From Fulvivirga ligni (lineage in GTDB: Bacteria > Bacteroidota > Bacteroidia > Cytophagales > Cyclobacteriaceae), in NCBI RefSeq assembly GCF_021389935.1, contig NZ_CP089979.1, positions 3,701,001 through 3,765,000 of the forward strand: a stretch of 64,000 bases of DNA. The letters run 5' to 3'. The position numbers and the translations under genes are program-made. Below, piece after piece: positions 17,343 to 26,395 of this stretch. Under the pieces are notes generated by a model. It saw nothing but the letters and a program-made list of their open reading frames with translations. It ran no database searches and was not told the origin of the DNA. Position 1 is the first letter of the stretch, and each line of letters begins with the position of its first letter.

Positions 17343-17456
17343 TCTGATTTAAGAATTTTGTGTTTGAGGATTAATCGGAAAGATGAATTTAGTTAAAAAT
17401 TAATATATTTTAATTTTTAATATGATTTTGCTGGATTAAATATGGAAATGTAAACA

Positions 17457-18377
17457 TTATTCCATCACGGAAACCTCATAATACTTATTAGCCACCTCAA
17501 AAATCACTTTGTCCTCTAAGTTTACAACGTTATTGATGACAAGAGGAAATTTAAATTTTGTGCTCTGCTTGTTTAATTTTAGCTCGTAATAATAAAGGTT
17601 TTCAGAATTTACGGACATTACATAATGATTACTGCCTTTGAAATTGTAGTCTAAAGTTACGTAATCAAACTGATCTAAAGGACTGGCTGAGAAATAGGAC
17701 TTCTTGTCTAGTTCGTAATTGCTCGGCATACAGTCCGTAACTCCATTTAGCTTTGATTTGATAATGGTACCTCGATATAAATAGTTGCTCTGCTCTAAAT
17801 AGATTTCCTTGTTTTTATAATGAGCAATAGCCGTATTACTCTTATCTAGTTCAGTAATGCAGCGTAATCCATTGATAACATCTTCCTCAAGAATTTCATA
17901 TCTTTTATCTTCAAGGAAATCATATAAAGCATCACCCTTTAATTGTTGATTTTTTATTTCGGAGGCATATTTTTTCTCCATATTGGCATCGCTAACATAT
18001 TCCAATGACACTGTTTCTAAATATGTCAATTTGAATGCTGGTGATACATATTTGAAGGTCTTTCCCTGTTTTTCATCATACCCATAAATAGAACCAGAGG
18101 TATCAATCCTGATTTGGTTGTTTGGCAGAGCTAATGTTTTTATAAGCTTTTTCGAAGCCTTGTTATAAATCAATACTCTGGCATCGGCTATGGAATTATT
18201 GGTGAGAAAAAAAACGTATTTATCGGTATCTCTATAATAAGTAGGAACTGGCTCTATCTCTTTAAAAGTAAATTTTCCTTCCATATCAGGACTAAAAACA
18301 GCCATGTCTGGATACTTATCTTCTTCGGTGCTGCAGGAGAAAAGTAGTATCAATAGGAGTAGAGGAAGGTATCTCAT
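17457..18377 (-). CDS. Unknown lipoprotein, 306 aa
   Basis: The protein starts with a clear lipoprotein signal (lipobox LFSC, C15). The mature part is rich in beta-type segments and Tyr/Lys/Asp without a motif that I recognise. It carries segments such as YVFFLTN and repeated K-IYN/KEIYL strands that could form a propeller-like fold. An MxVFSPDMEG stretch near the N-terminus is reminiscent of 6-bladed propellers (DUF4221 or 4934-like), but this is only an impression. It lies 92 bp downstream of a LuxR-type regulator gene on the same strand. Function unknown. Confidence 0.7.
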   Translation of the reverse strand: MRYLPLLLLILLFSCSTEEDKYPDMAVFSPDMEGKFTFKEIEPVPTYYRDTDKYVFFLTNNSIADARVLIYNKASKKLIKTLALPNNQIRIDTSGSIYGYDEKQGKTFKYVSPAFKLTYLETVSLEYVSDANMEKKYASEIKNQQLKGDALYDFLEDKRYEILEEDVINGLRCITELDKSNTAIAHYKNKEIYLEQSNYLYRGTIIKSKLNGVTDCMPSNYELDKKSYFSASPLDQFDYVTLDYNFKGSNHYVMSVNSENLYYYELKLNKQSTKFKFPLVINNVVNLEDKVIFEVANKYYEVSVME

Positions 18378-18469
18378 TAGGTTAAGAATGGTTTACTGGT
18401 TAAAAGTAGCGATGTTGCTTGGTAAATTAGTTATTCTAAGGCTATAAGGAAATTAAAATTTCCCTGTTT

Positions 18470-19228
18470 TCAAATTAACTCCAGCACCTTAGCCAGTCTA
18501 TACGCTTCAATCGAATTTTTAACCCTTAGTTTTTGCAAGATATTTTGCCGATGTCTATTTACAGTATTGGGGCTAATGTTCAATGATTCAGCTATTTCCT
18601 TACTCATTTTTCCATGTGCAATTAATAAAAGTACTTCCTTTTCTCGTGATGAAAGTATATCCTGGTAGTTAAAATCATTACAATGCAGGGTTGAGCCATT
18701 AATAGAATTAATTATTAGCCCTTTCTCATGAATCAGTGTATTCATACTCTTGCCGGATACATTATAAATACAAAGGGCTAATCTCACGCTGTCACCCTCA
18801 GTTGCATAAAACATCCGATGCAATATTTTGATGTATTCACCTGATTTACTTCGAATTCTAATATTAATGGCGGTATAATAATCTGTCCATTCATCTATAG
18901 GCAAATCCTTGAGATAATAAAAGAAATAATACTCCAGAGCTTGCTTTTTCTTGAGATCATCAGGGTGCATCTTATCGAGTATTTCATCTTCCCAGATGGA
19001 AGAAATCTCATGTGGTTGAGAGCTGCTTTTTTCGGAAAGCATGGAATAGAGTCCTCCATAATATATCGTACTCTTTTTAGTCTTCAGGTCGGAAAGCACA
19101 GAAATGGCATTTTCAACCTCAGAATACATTTTAGCTATAGCTTGATACCTGGATGAAATAGAGGGTTGATTTGAAGGATTGAAATTTTGACTTAAAAGAG
19201 CCTTATCCAGTTTTGCTTTAATATTCAC
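18470..19228 (-). CDS. LuxR-type HTH transcriptional regulator with PAS-like N-terminus
   Basis: The 252-residue protein starts at GTG (19228). The N-terminal ~175 residues contain a PAS-like region (about 70-165, including the segment HPDDLKKKQALEYYF typical of a PAS_3 fold). The C-terminal HTH_LUXR domain (about 188-248) contains LSSREKEVLLLIAHG and the recognition-helix segment NISPNTVNRHRQNILQKL. It lacks a receiver domain, so it is an orphan one-component regulator. It is divergent from the DUF1349 gene at 19366 and may control it or the downstream lipoprotein; that is inference from position only. Confidence 0.88.
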   Translation of the reverse strand: MNIKAKLDKALLSQNFNPSNQPSISSRYQAIAKMYSEVENAISVLSDLKTKKSTIYYGGLYSMLSEKSSSQPHEISSIWEDEILDKMHPDDLKKKQALEYYFFYYLKDLPIDEWTDYYTAINIRIRSKSGEYIKILHRMFYATEGDSVRLALCIYNVSGKSMNTLIHEKGLIINSINGSTLHCNDFNYQDILSSREKEVLLLIAHGKMSKEIAESLNISPNTVNRHRQNILQKLRVKNSIEAYRLAKVLELI

Positions 19229-19249
19229 AAGTATGGTTATTAATAACTA

Positions 19250-19280
19250 TTGAAATCTTTTTTGTGTGACATTAGCTTTG
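19250..19280 (+). promoter_or_regulatory. Consensus Bacteroidota promoter for the DUF1349 gene
   Basis: A -33 TTG (19250-19252) lies 20 bp upstream of a -7 box TAGCTTTG (19273-19280), a full match to the TTG-N19/20-TAnnTTTG pattern. It is about 85 bp upstream of the ATG at 19366. Confidence 0.7.
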
Positions 19281-19365
19281 CGAATATATCATTTAAAAGA
19301 GTAACAGACCTTCTTAGCTTAAATCAATTGGTCGGTTATACATTCATTAATCAACAAATAATACT

Positions 19366-20019
19366 ATGAGAAAACTAGCTCTAATTCTAGGTCTGGCTTT
19401 GATGACTAATTTATCCCAATATGCTATGGCACAACGGTTAGAAAAAATGACTTGGTTTAACGAACCTGAGGAGTGGGAAATAAAGGATAATGCACTCTTG
19501 ATGTCAGTTACCCCTCAAAGTGATTATTGGCGTATATCTCATTATGGATTTACTGTGGACGATGCTCCGTTTTATTACAGCACTTACGGTGGTGAATTTG
19601 AAGTGAAGGTGAAGATTACCGGTGAATATAAATCTCGTTTTGATCAGATGGGGCTGATGCTTCGTATTGATCATGAAAACTATATAAAGTTTGGTATTGA
19701 GTATGTAGATGGTAAGTACAACTTAAGTACAGTAGTGACGCATAAAACCAGTGATTGGAGTGTTATAGAAATGGATAAAAAACCAAAATTCGTTTGGGTA
19801 AAGGCAGTGAGGAGATTAGATGCTGTGGAAATTTTCTATTCATTTGATGACAAAACGTACACTATGATGAGGAATGCCTACCTGCAAGATAATACGCCGG
19901 TAAAAGTGGGTTTAATGGCGGCAAGTCCAGATGGCGATGGCTTTAAAGCAAAGTTTGAAGAGTTTCAGGTAAAGCACCTCCCTGATCAGAGAAGGTTAGA
20001 ATGGTTGGAAAAGCATTAA
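19366..20019 (+). CDS. Exported DUF1349 (concanavalin-like) protein
   Basis: The 217-residue protein has a signal peptide (1-22, ending AMAQ). Almost the whole mature part is a DUF1349 domain (about 28-205), a concanavalin A-like jelly-roll fold recognised by LMLRIDHENYIKFGIEY and the WVKAVRRLDAVEIFYSFD segment. Related domains are found in secreted proteins around carbohydrate-degrading genes, but no catalytic activity is established. It is a single-gene unit with its own promoter and a strong terminator. The neighbour on the other strand is a xylanase, so a polysaccharide-related role is possible. Confidence 0.85.
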   Translation: MRKLALILGLALMTNLSQYAMAQRLEKMTWFNEPEEWEIKDNALLMSVTPQSDYWRISHYGFTVDDAPFYYSTYGGEFEVKVKITGEYKSRFDQMGLMLRIDHENYIKFGIEYVDGKYNLSTVVTHKTSDWSVIEMDKKPKFVWVKAVRRLDAVEIFYSFDDKTYTMMRNAYLQDNTPVKVGLMAASPDGDGFKAKFEEFQVKHLPDQRRLEWLEKH

Positions 20020-20044
20020 TCAGAAGGTTTGTAAATATTAAAGC

Positions 20045-20076
20045 ATAGGCTGCACGTAAATGCAGCCTATTTTTTT
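20045..20076 (+). terminator. Intrinsic terminator after the DUF1349 gene
   Basis: A perfect 10-bp stem ATAGGCTGCA/TGCAGCCTAT with a six-base loop is followed by seven T on the + strand. It lies between two converging genes; the minus strand lacks a good U-run. Confidence 0.88.
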
Positions 20077-20078
20077 AT

Positions 20079-21416
<1,338 letters not shown>

Positions 21417-21444
21417 TTAAGAATTAGTAAATAGTATGCGGTAC

Positions 21445-21478
21445 CACCTGCTTGTATCAGAAAAAAATACAAGAGGTG
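21445..21478 (-). promoter_or_regulatory. Hairpin in the xylanase mRNA leader
   Basis: CACCT-G-CTTGTAT pairs with ATACAAG-A-GGTG (one mismatch, nine-base loop), 41-74 bp upstream of the xylanase ATG. On the minus strand the loop reads as a T-rich tract. No U-run follows the stem, so it is more likely a leader structure or operator than a terminator. Confidence 0.45.
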
Positions 21479-21726
21479 TGATAACAACTGGTATGGATGA
21501 ACATGGCTATGCCAGGCACACCAATTATTCAGAGGGAGCTAGAAGCAGTTTTATCTCTTATCTCAGTGCATAGTCGGCGTAGAAGAGAACAGAAATTACA
21601 TGAGCTGCTTAATTAAAGACACAGAAAGTGTATTAGCTGCTGATGTAAGACATTGAAAGTCAACTATCAGTAAGGTAGTAGAGAAGTTTCATATGTGTAG
21701 GTTTAGGTTCAATATAATTGCATATC

Positions 21727-21742
21727 ACGCAATCGATTGCGT
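21727..21742. promoter_or_regulatory. 16-bp palindromic operator, LacI-type
   Basis: The perfect palindrome ACGCAATCGATTGCGT has the central CG and GCAA/TTGC arms typical of LacI-family operators. It lies 323 bp upstream of the xylanase and 218 bp upstream of the gene at 21960, in the divergent region. No LacI-type gene is in the window, so the regulator is elsewhere or the reading is wrong. Confidence 0.45.
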
Positions 21743-21959
21743 AAAGCTAATAAACGAATTAGATAATTACAACTATACCTTCGTTTCATATGGTTATTGA
21801 AAGCTTAATCTGAATTTATTATCATGAAAAAACCGGAAAAATACCCCTATTGAATATTTCGTGAATACCGAATAATAGTTGTATCTTGTTTAAGACTTAA
21901 TGGGTGGCAAGGGCAGTGCATCTTCGGTACTGACGATTAGTTAACTATCAATCTTAACC

Positions 21960-23471
21960 ATGTCACAAAAGCATATAAAGAACAAGAAAAGTTTCTTTGG
22001 CAGACCTGTATGGCAAAATAGTACCAAAACCTTAAAAGTAGAACCACTTATGTTGCTGGAGCCCTCCAGCTTGGACGAACTCATAGCAATTGTTCAGAAA
22101 GGCATAGATGATAATCTACCAGTAAAGGCGGTGGGGTCTGGTCATTCTTTTTCATCAGCCCCTAAATCAGAAGGGCTTTTGGTAAGTACCGATAAGCTGG
22201 GAAAAATAGAACAGTATCCCTATGCAGGTAATAACAATTTCATCGAGGTACAGGGCGGTATAAAACTTCGTCGCTTAAATGAAAAGTTAGAGTCTCTCAA
22301 CCTGTGCATACCCACCATGGGCGGTATTGATCACCAAAGCATTGCAGGAGCCATTTCTACTGGTACTCATGGTAGCTCTCATTTACTTGGCGGAATGTCT
22401 AAAATGGTAAGGTCTATGGTTTTGGTAACTCAAGACCTTAATGACAGCTCTAAAGCTAAAGCTTATAGAATAGAACCTGCTAGCAGACCGCTAAATGATC
22501 CTGCCACTTGCGCTGGTCCGGATCTTATTCAAGATGATGATGTATTCAATGCTGCGGTGGTTTGCTTTGGCATGATGGGCCTGATCTATTCTTATGTTAT
22601 GGAAGTAGAGCCCATGTATTACCTCAGCGAATGCCGCAAAGTGACCACCTGGTCCGATCTAAAACCAAAACTTAAATCCAGAGAAATTTTTAATGGCTTT
22701 CAGAGTGTGCTGGTGCAGATTAATCCTTACAAAGTAAATAATGAGGATAATCTGGCTCTCACATTAACTCATGAGCGATATGAGCATACGGACAAAAGCC
22801 TTCTCATGCAGCTTCTGGAGCATAAGTTTTGGGATAATATTAAAAGAATGACCCGCTCAGTTTCTTATGTGCTGGCCAGCATATTCCCTTACTTTCTCTA
22901 TATCATGATATGGCGCATTAATAAGTTTCCTGGCTTTGTGCCGCGATTTGTTAATAGTGCCATTAAGTCTCAGAGAGATGAAGATTACATTAATAAAGGC
23001 CATAAGGTAATGTACCAGGGCCTTGACTATATTAAGGAACGCGCGTATGACTGTGAGTTGGTAGTAAAAATGGATAGGCATGGTGAGTATCTAAACTTTA
23101 TTGACGAGCTCATTATGTATCTTGCCTGGTTACATAAAGAGTTTCAGGTTCATATTACATCGCCTTTGGGCTTAAGATTTGTGAAGTCATCATCGGCTCT
23201 CATTACCCCTGAGTACGGTTATGATGTTTGCTATATAGATACGCCAGTACTCAAACATATTTATGGCAGAGAAGTGCTGCTGAACAAGATTCAAAAATTT
23301 GCCCTTGCCAGAGGCGCGCGGCTACATTGGGGAAAGCTCAACTTCCAGATGGACGTAAATGATACCAAACAGCTGTATCCTGAGTATGACAAATTTTTGG
23401 AAATCATCAAAAGGTTTAACCCGAACAGAATATTCTCTAATTCCTTCACCAAGCGAGTAGTGGGTTATTAA
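21960..23471 (+). CDS. FAD-dependent oxidase, aldonolactone-oxidase-like
   Basis: The 503-residue protein has an FAD_binding_4 (PCMH/VAO-type) domain (about 20-215). It contains VGSGHSFS, where the His is the usual site of covalent flavin attachment, and GGIDHQSIAGAISTGTHGS. The C-terminal part (about 240-500) ends in the HWGKLNF motif of D-arabinono-1,4-lactone/L-gulonolactone oxidases. No signal peptide is present. It probably oxidises a sugar-lactone or related alcohol, but the substrate is unassigned. It is the first gene of the long + strand run; the amidase begins 24 bp after its stop. Confidence 0.85.
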   Translation: MSQKHIKNKKSFFGRPVWQNSTKTLKVEPLMLLEPSSLDELIAIVQKGIDDNLPVKAVGSGHSFSSAPKSEGLLVSTDKLGKIEQYPYAGNNNFIEVQGGIKLRRLNEKLESLNLCIPTMGGIDHQSIAGAISTGTHGSSHLLGGMSKMVRSMVLVTQDLNDSSKAKAYRIEPASRPLNDPATCAGPDLIQDDDVFNAAVVCFGMMGLIYSYVMEVEPMYYLSECRKVTTWSDLKPKLKSREIFNGFQSVLVQINPYKVNNEDNLALTLTHERYEHTDKSLLMQLLEHKFWDNIKRMTRSVSYVLASIFPYFLYIMIWRINKFPGFVPRFVNSAIKSQRDEDYINKGHKVMYQGLDYIKERAYDCELVVKMDRHGEYLNFIDELIMYLAWLHKEFQVHITSPLGLRFVKSSSALITPEYGYDVCYIDTPVLKHIYGREVLLNKIQKFALARGARLHWGKLNFQMDVNDTKQLYPEYDKFLEIIKRFNPNRIFSNSFTKRVVGY

Positions 23472-23495
23472 ACATCATCCTATAACTGATTAACT

Positions 23496-24320
23496 ATGAA
23501 AATTGAAAACCATGCCCTAATTGGAGATCAAGTTTCCTTCCAACAGACACCTAACTTTTACAATGGACCTTTCAGAACAGCTACCGGGCTTGCTGATTCG
23601 GTTATTGTACACTACACCGCTATGACCTCGCTGCCTTTAGCCGTGAAGGCGCTTACCACCAGAAAAGCCAGGGGTAATGCCTCAGCGCATTTGGTGGTAG
23701 GTAAGAATGGAGAGGTAGTACAGCTCGCTAAGTTCAACTTCAGAACCTGGCATGCTGGTGATAGTGAATATAATGGAAGGAAAGGCTATAACAGCTATGC
23801 CATTGGTATAGAGATAGATAATGTGGGCTGGCTTCAGAAGATGTCAGATGGAACCTACGGTAGACAGGAGCTGCAGCAGACCTACACAGAGGATGAAGTG
23901 ATGAACCTTAGACATTTTAATCCCAACGTTCATTATCAATACTGGCAAAAATATACAGATAAGCAGGTGGCTACAGTTACAGCTATTTGCGAATTGCTTA
24001 AAGAGACCTATGATATAAAGGAAATACTGGGACACGATGAAATAGCCCCGGCACGTAAGCAAGATCCAGGTCCCGCGTTTGACATGCTTCATCTGAGAAA
24101 CACGGTTTTAAATGATAGATCTGATCACCTTGATGTTGGGAAAGTGAATGCCAGTTTATTAAATATTAGATCAGGTGCAGGAGTGAATTTCGAGAAAGTC
24201 GCCCAGCCTTTGAAGCGAAATACCGAGGTGCAGGTTTTAGAGGAGCAAGGCGGCTGGTATAAAGTAAGAACATCCATTGAAGGATGGGTAAGTAAAGATT
24301 TCATTGACTTTAGCGAATAG
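23496..24320 (+). CDS. N-acetylmuramoyl-L-alanine amidase with SH3 domain
   Basis: The 274-residue protein has an Amidase_2/PGRP domain (about 25-200). The zinc ligands are H39 (VIVHYTA), H180 (GHDEIAP) and D190 (KQDPGP), the same order as AmiD/AmpD. A bacterial SH3 domain (about 207-272) with the LNIRSGAGVNF segment follows. It cleaves the lactyl-amide bond between MurNAc and the stem peptide. No signal peptide is seen, so it may act in the cytoplasm on recycled muropeptides or be exported otherwise. It sits between a flavoprotein and a DUF5675 gene (6-bp gap), an odd context for a cell-wall enzyme. Confidence 0.9.
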   Translation: MKIENHALIGDQVSFQQTPNFYNGPFRTATGLADSVIVHYTAMTSLPLAVKALTTRKARGNASAHLVVGKNGEVVQLAKFNFRTWHAGDSEYNGRKGYNSYAIGIEIDNVGWLQKMSDGTYGRQELQQTYTEDEVMNLRHFNPNVHYQYWQKYTDKQVATVTAICELLKETYDIKEILGHDEIAPARKQDPGPAFDMLHLRNTVLNDRSDHLDVGKVNASLLNIRSGAGVNFEKVAQPLKRNTEVQVLEEQGGWYKVRTSIEGWVSKDFIDFSE

Positions 24321-24326
24321 AAGGTA

Positions 24327-25031
24327 ATGAAGAAACTTGGCTTACTTATTACCATAGCTTTACTTGCCGTAGCTGTTCTTTATTTTCTGAAGAATCCAGG
24401 TGTGCTGGAAGATATTTGGCTATGGTTGATTGGTTTGATAGGAGTGGGTAAAGCGTTTATTTCCAGGCTGTTAAAGGTAGGGGATGAGCCGGTTAATGCT
24501 AAGAAAGATAATGATGGTAAGATTGTTCAGAATACAAGTGAAGACTCATTCGACGGGCTCACCATCACTGTGCTGCGCTATGCTGATGATCAGGAGACAA
24601 CCATTGGATTGCTCTATCTCAACCAGCAGTATTATTGCTATACACTGGAAGATACTTTTCATGAGCAAAAGATTGCAGATCAGACCCGTATTCCAGCGGG
24701 AACTTATCAGGTGGACTTTAATAAAAATGAAACCAACCTTACTTTAAAATACCGGCAGCGATTTCCAGAGTGGTTCAAATACCATTTAGAAGTGAAAAAC
24801 GTGCCGAATTATTCCGGAATTTATCTGCACAACGGCGGCACTCATAAGGATACCAGCGGTTGCATATTGGTCTCTGATAGCCTGAATGTTTCGACCCAAA
24901 GAACCTATTTATCCAATTCCAGAGAAACTTTTAAAAGATTATACCTATACCTAAAATCAACTATTGAAAAGGGAATACCAGTGCGGATGGTGATTAGAGA
25001 TGAGAAATGGTTTGCCCAGTCTAACGCATAA
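24327..25031 (+). CDS. Membrane-anchored DUF5675 protein
   Basis: The 234-residue protein has an N-terminal hydrophobic segment (about 4-21) and another around 31-45. A DUF5675 domain (about 72-205) follows. It contains TIPAG-type turns (TRIPAGTYQV) and the motif YLHNGGTHKDTSGCILV, where a His precedes a GC. That motif resembles the HxnG-GCI catalytic loop of L,D-transpeptidase-like folds, but activity for DUF5675 is not established. It follows the amidase by 6 bp, which supports a shared peptidoglycan-related job; this is inference. Confidence 0.75.
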   Translation: MKKLGLLITIALLAVAVLYFLKNPGVLEDIWLWLIGLIGVGKAFISRLLKVGDEPVNAKKDNDGKIVQNTSEDSFDGLTITVLRYADDQETTIGLLYLNQQYYCYTLEDTFHEQKIADQTRIPAGTYQVDFNKNETNLTLKYRQRFPEWFKYHLEVKNVPNYSGIYLHNGGTHKDTSGCILVSDSLNVSTQRTYLSNSRETFKRLYLYLKSTIEKGIPVRMVIRDEKWFAQSNA

Positions 25032-25035
25032 TTAT

Positions 25036-25797
25036 ATGAACTCAATTCATAACGATATTACCGTAAAAGAAGCCCGAAAGACTATTGGATGGCTTAATCT
25101 TCTTTTTGGCTTTGCCATTGGCATGGTGGAACTCATACTGATTGGTTTAATGCTGTACGTTACCGTATTCAAGCATAAGAAGTCAGCTACCGATTATGAT
25201 ATAGACATTTTTAGTGTAGTTGCCATAGATCTCATTTTGCTGTGGCTTGGGGTGGTCATTGGATATTACGCCTGGGCCATTTATCATTATAACATCAATT
25301 TTGGTCTTACCAATGAAGACTGGGCCAGAATAAGGGCTCAGAAAGAGCAGGGAATAGAGGTAGAGGAAATTGATGAAAACCCACACAAAGCACAAACTCT
25401 TGGTCTTCCAGAGGGTACAGTGCGGGGTACTTTGGCTTTAACCCTGGCCATCGGCGCTTTAAGTATGCTCATAGCAGCTTTGGGCATGGAAGATACTAAA
25501 CCCATTAACGTGCTGTTCATTGATGTTTTTGAGTTTTTCAAGACGGCCTTTTTAATGATGATTGCCTTTTACTTCGGCAACAAATCACTACAATATCTTA
25601 ATTATGGCTCCAATACGGTCCGAAATCCTACTGCCAATAATTCTTCCAATACACCTGCAGTAAGCCCTCCGCCAGTGAGTCCGGCTACTGAGGGGGCCAG
25701 TAAATTAAAGGATAATCTTCATCAGGAAATGATGGCATCTGAGACCGCTCCAATGGAAGATAGAACAGATTTTGATAAAGAGGGAGCCATTGGTTGA
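25036..25797 (+). CDS. Four-helix membrane protein, unknown
   Basis: I chose ATG 25036 (253 aa) rather than an in-frame ATG at 25000 that would overlap the preceding gene. Four hydrophobic helices are visible at about residues 14-40, 55-82, 131-152 and 166-187, separated by a charged loop (about 90-125). The tail after residue 195 is Ser/Pro/Asn/Glu-rich and disordered. I recognise no family. The 4-bp gap upstream and 1-bp gap downstream place it firmly in the run. Confidence 0.8.
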   Translation: MNSIHNDITVKEARKTIGWLNLLFGFAIGMVELILIGLMLYVTVFKHKKSATDYDIDIFSVVAIDLILLWLGVVIGYYAWAIYHYNINFGLTNEDWARIRAQKEQGIEVEEIDENPHKAQTLGLPEGTVRGTLALTLAIGALSMLIAALGMEDTKPINVLFIDVFEFFKTAFLMMIAFYFGNKSLQYLNYGSNTVRNPTANNSSNTPAVSPPPVSPATEGASKLKDNLHQEMMASETAPMEDRTDFDKEGAIG

Positions 25798-25798
25798 T

Positions 25799-26395
25799 AT
25801 GAGGGTTGTCATTATCATATTAGCATTCATTTGCCTTAACTTCTTGAGTTGTAAACAGGATAAGAGGTCACTGGTGATCAGTAAAATACAGGCTGCGGCT
25901 AAGCTCGCGACTACTGAAACAGTAATAGATAAAACGGTAGTCGGCTCCAAGAGCAAAAAGCTTCTAGGCTTAATTAAAGTGAGTGAAGCTAACTTTGTGG
26001 CCTATACAGAGGCCACAGTGAAAACCGGTATTGACTTGAATAAGCTGTCTCGAGATGATATAAGAATTGAAGGGAAAGAGATTTCTATTCAGCTTCCACC
26101 AGTAGAAGTGCTGGACTTTTCTTATCCATTTCAAAAGTTCGACATTGACAGCACCATACTAAAAGACTCTTGGGTAAACCGATTTGATGTGCTGGACTAT
26201 GAAGAGTTTTATAGGCAGGCCGAGCTGGATATTCGTAATCAGCTGCAGTACACCGGTATTATTGAGGCTACCCAAAATAAAACTCGAATCATGTTTCAGG
26301 GACTATTGAAAAACCTGGGTTATGAGGCTATTTTCATCAAGTTTACGCCTACCGAACAACTATTTCAACCCATAAATATGGAGGGAGAAGAGTAA
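25799..26395 (+). CDS. DUF4230 lipoprotein
   Basis: From ATG 25799 (198 aa; an in-frame ATG at 25772 would lie inside the previous gene) the protein has a lipoprotein signal (lipobox NFLSC, C18). A DUF4230 domain follows: a region resembling 'A.L.T.e.v' (AKLATTETVIDKTVVG), a FVAYTEATVKTGIDL strand and ISIQLPPVEVLDF. DUF4230 has no defined function. Its stop overlaps the ATG of the next gene by one base (TAATG), so translation is coupled with the second DUF4230 protein. Confidence 0.8.
   Translation: MRVVIIILAFICLNFLSCKQDKRSLVISKIQAAAKLATTETVIDKTVVGSKSKKLLGLIKVSEANFVAYTEATVKTGIDLNKLSRDDIRIEGKEISIQLPPVEVLDFSYPFQKFDIDSTILKDSWVNRFDVLDYEEFYRQAELDIRNQLQYTGIIEATQNKTRIMFQGLLKNLGYEAIFIKFTPTEQLFQPINMEGEE

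Noticed and set aside
19331-19335. GTCGG upstream of the DUF1349 gene as another operator half-site
   Set aside because: It is followed by TTAT but then ACA instead of GTG, has no partner at 21 bp, and lies downstream of the -7 box at 19273.
21585-21590. GTCGG in the xylanase upstream region as a half-site
   Set aside because: The next four bases are not all A/T and there is no second half-site or -7 box at the right distance.
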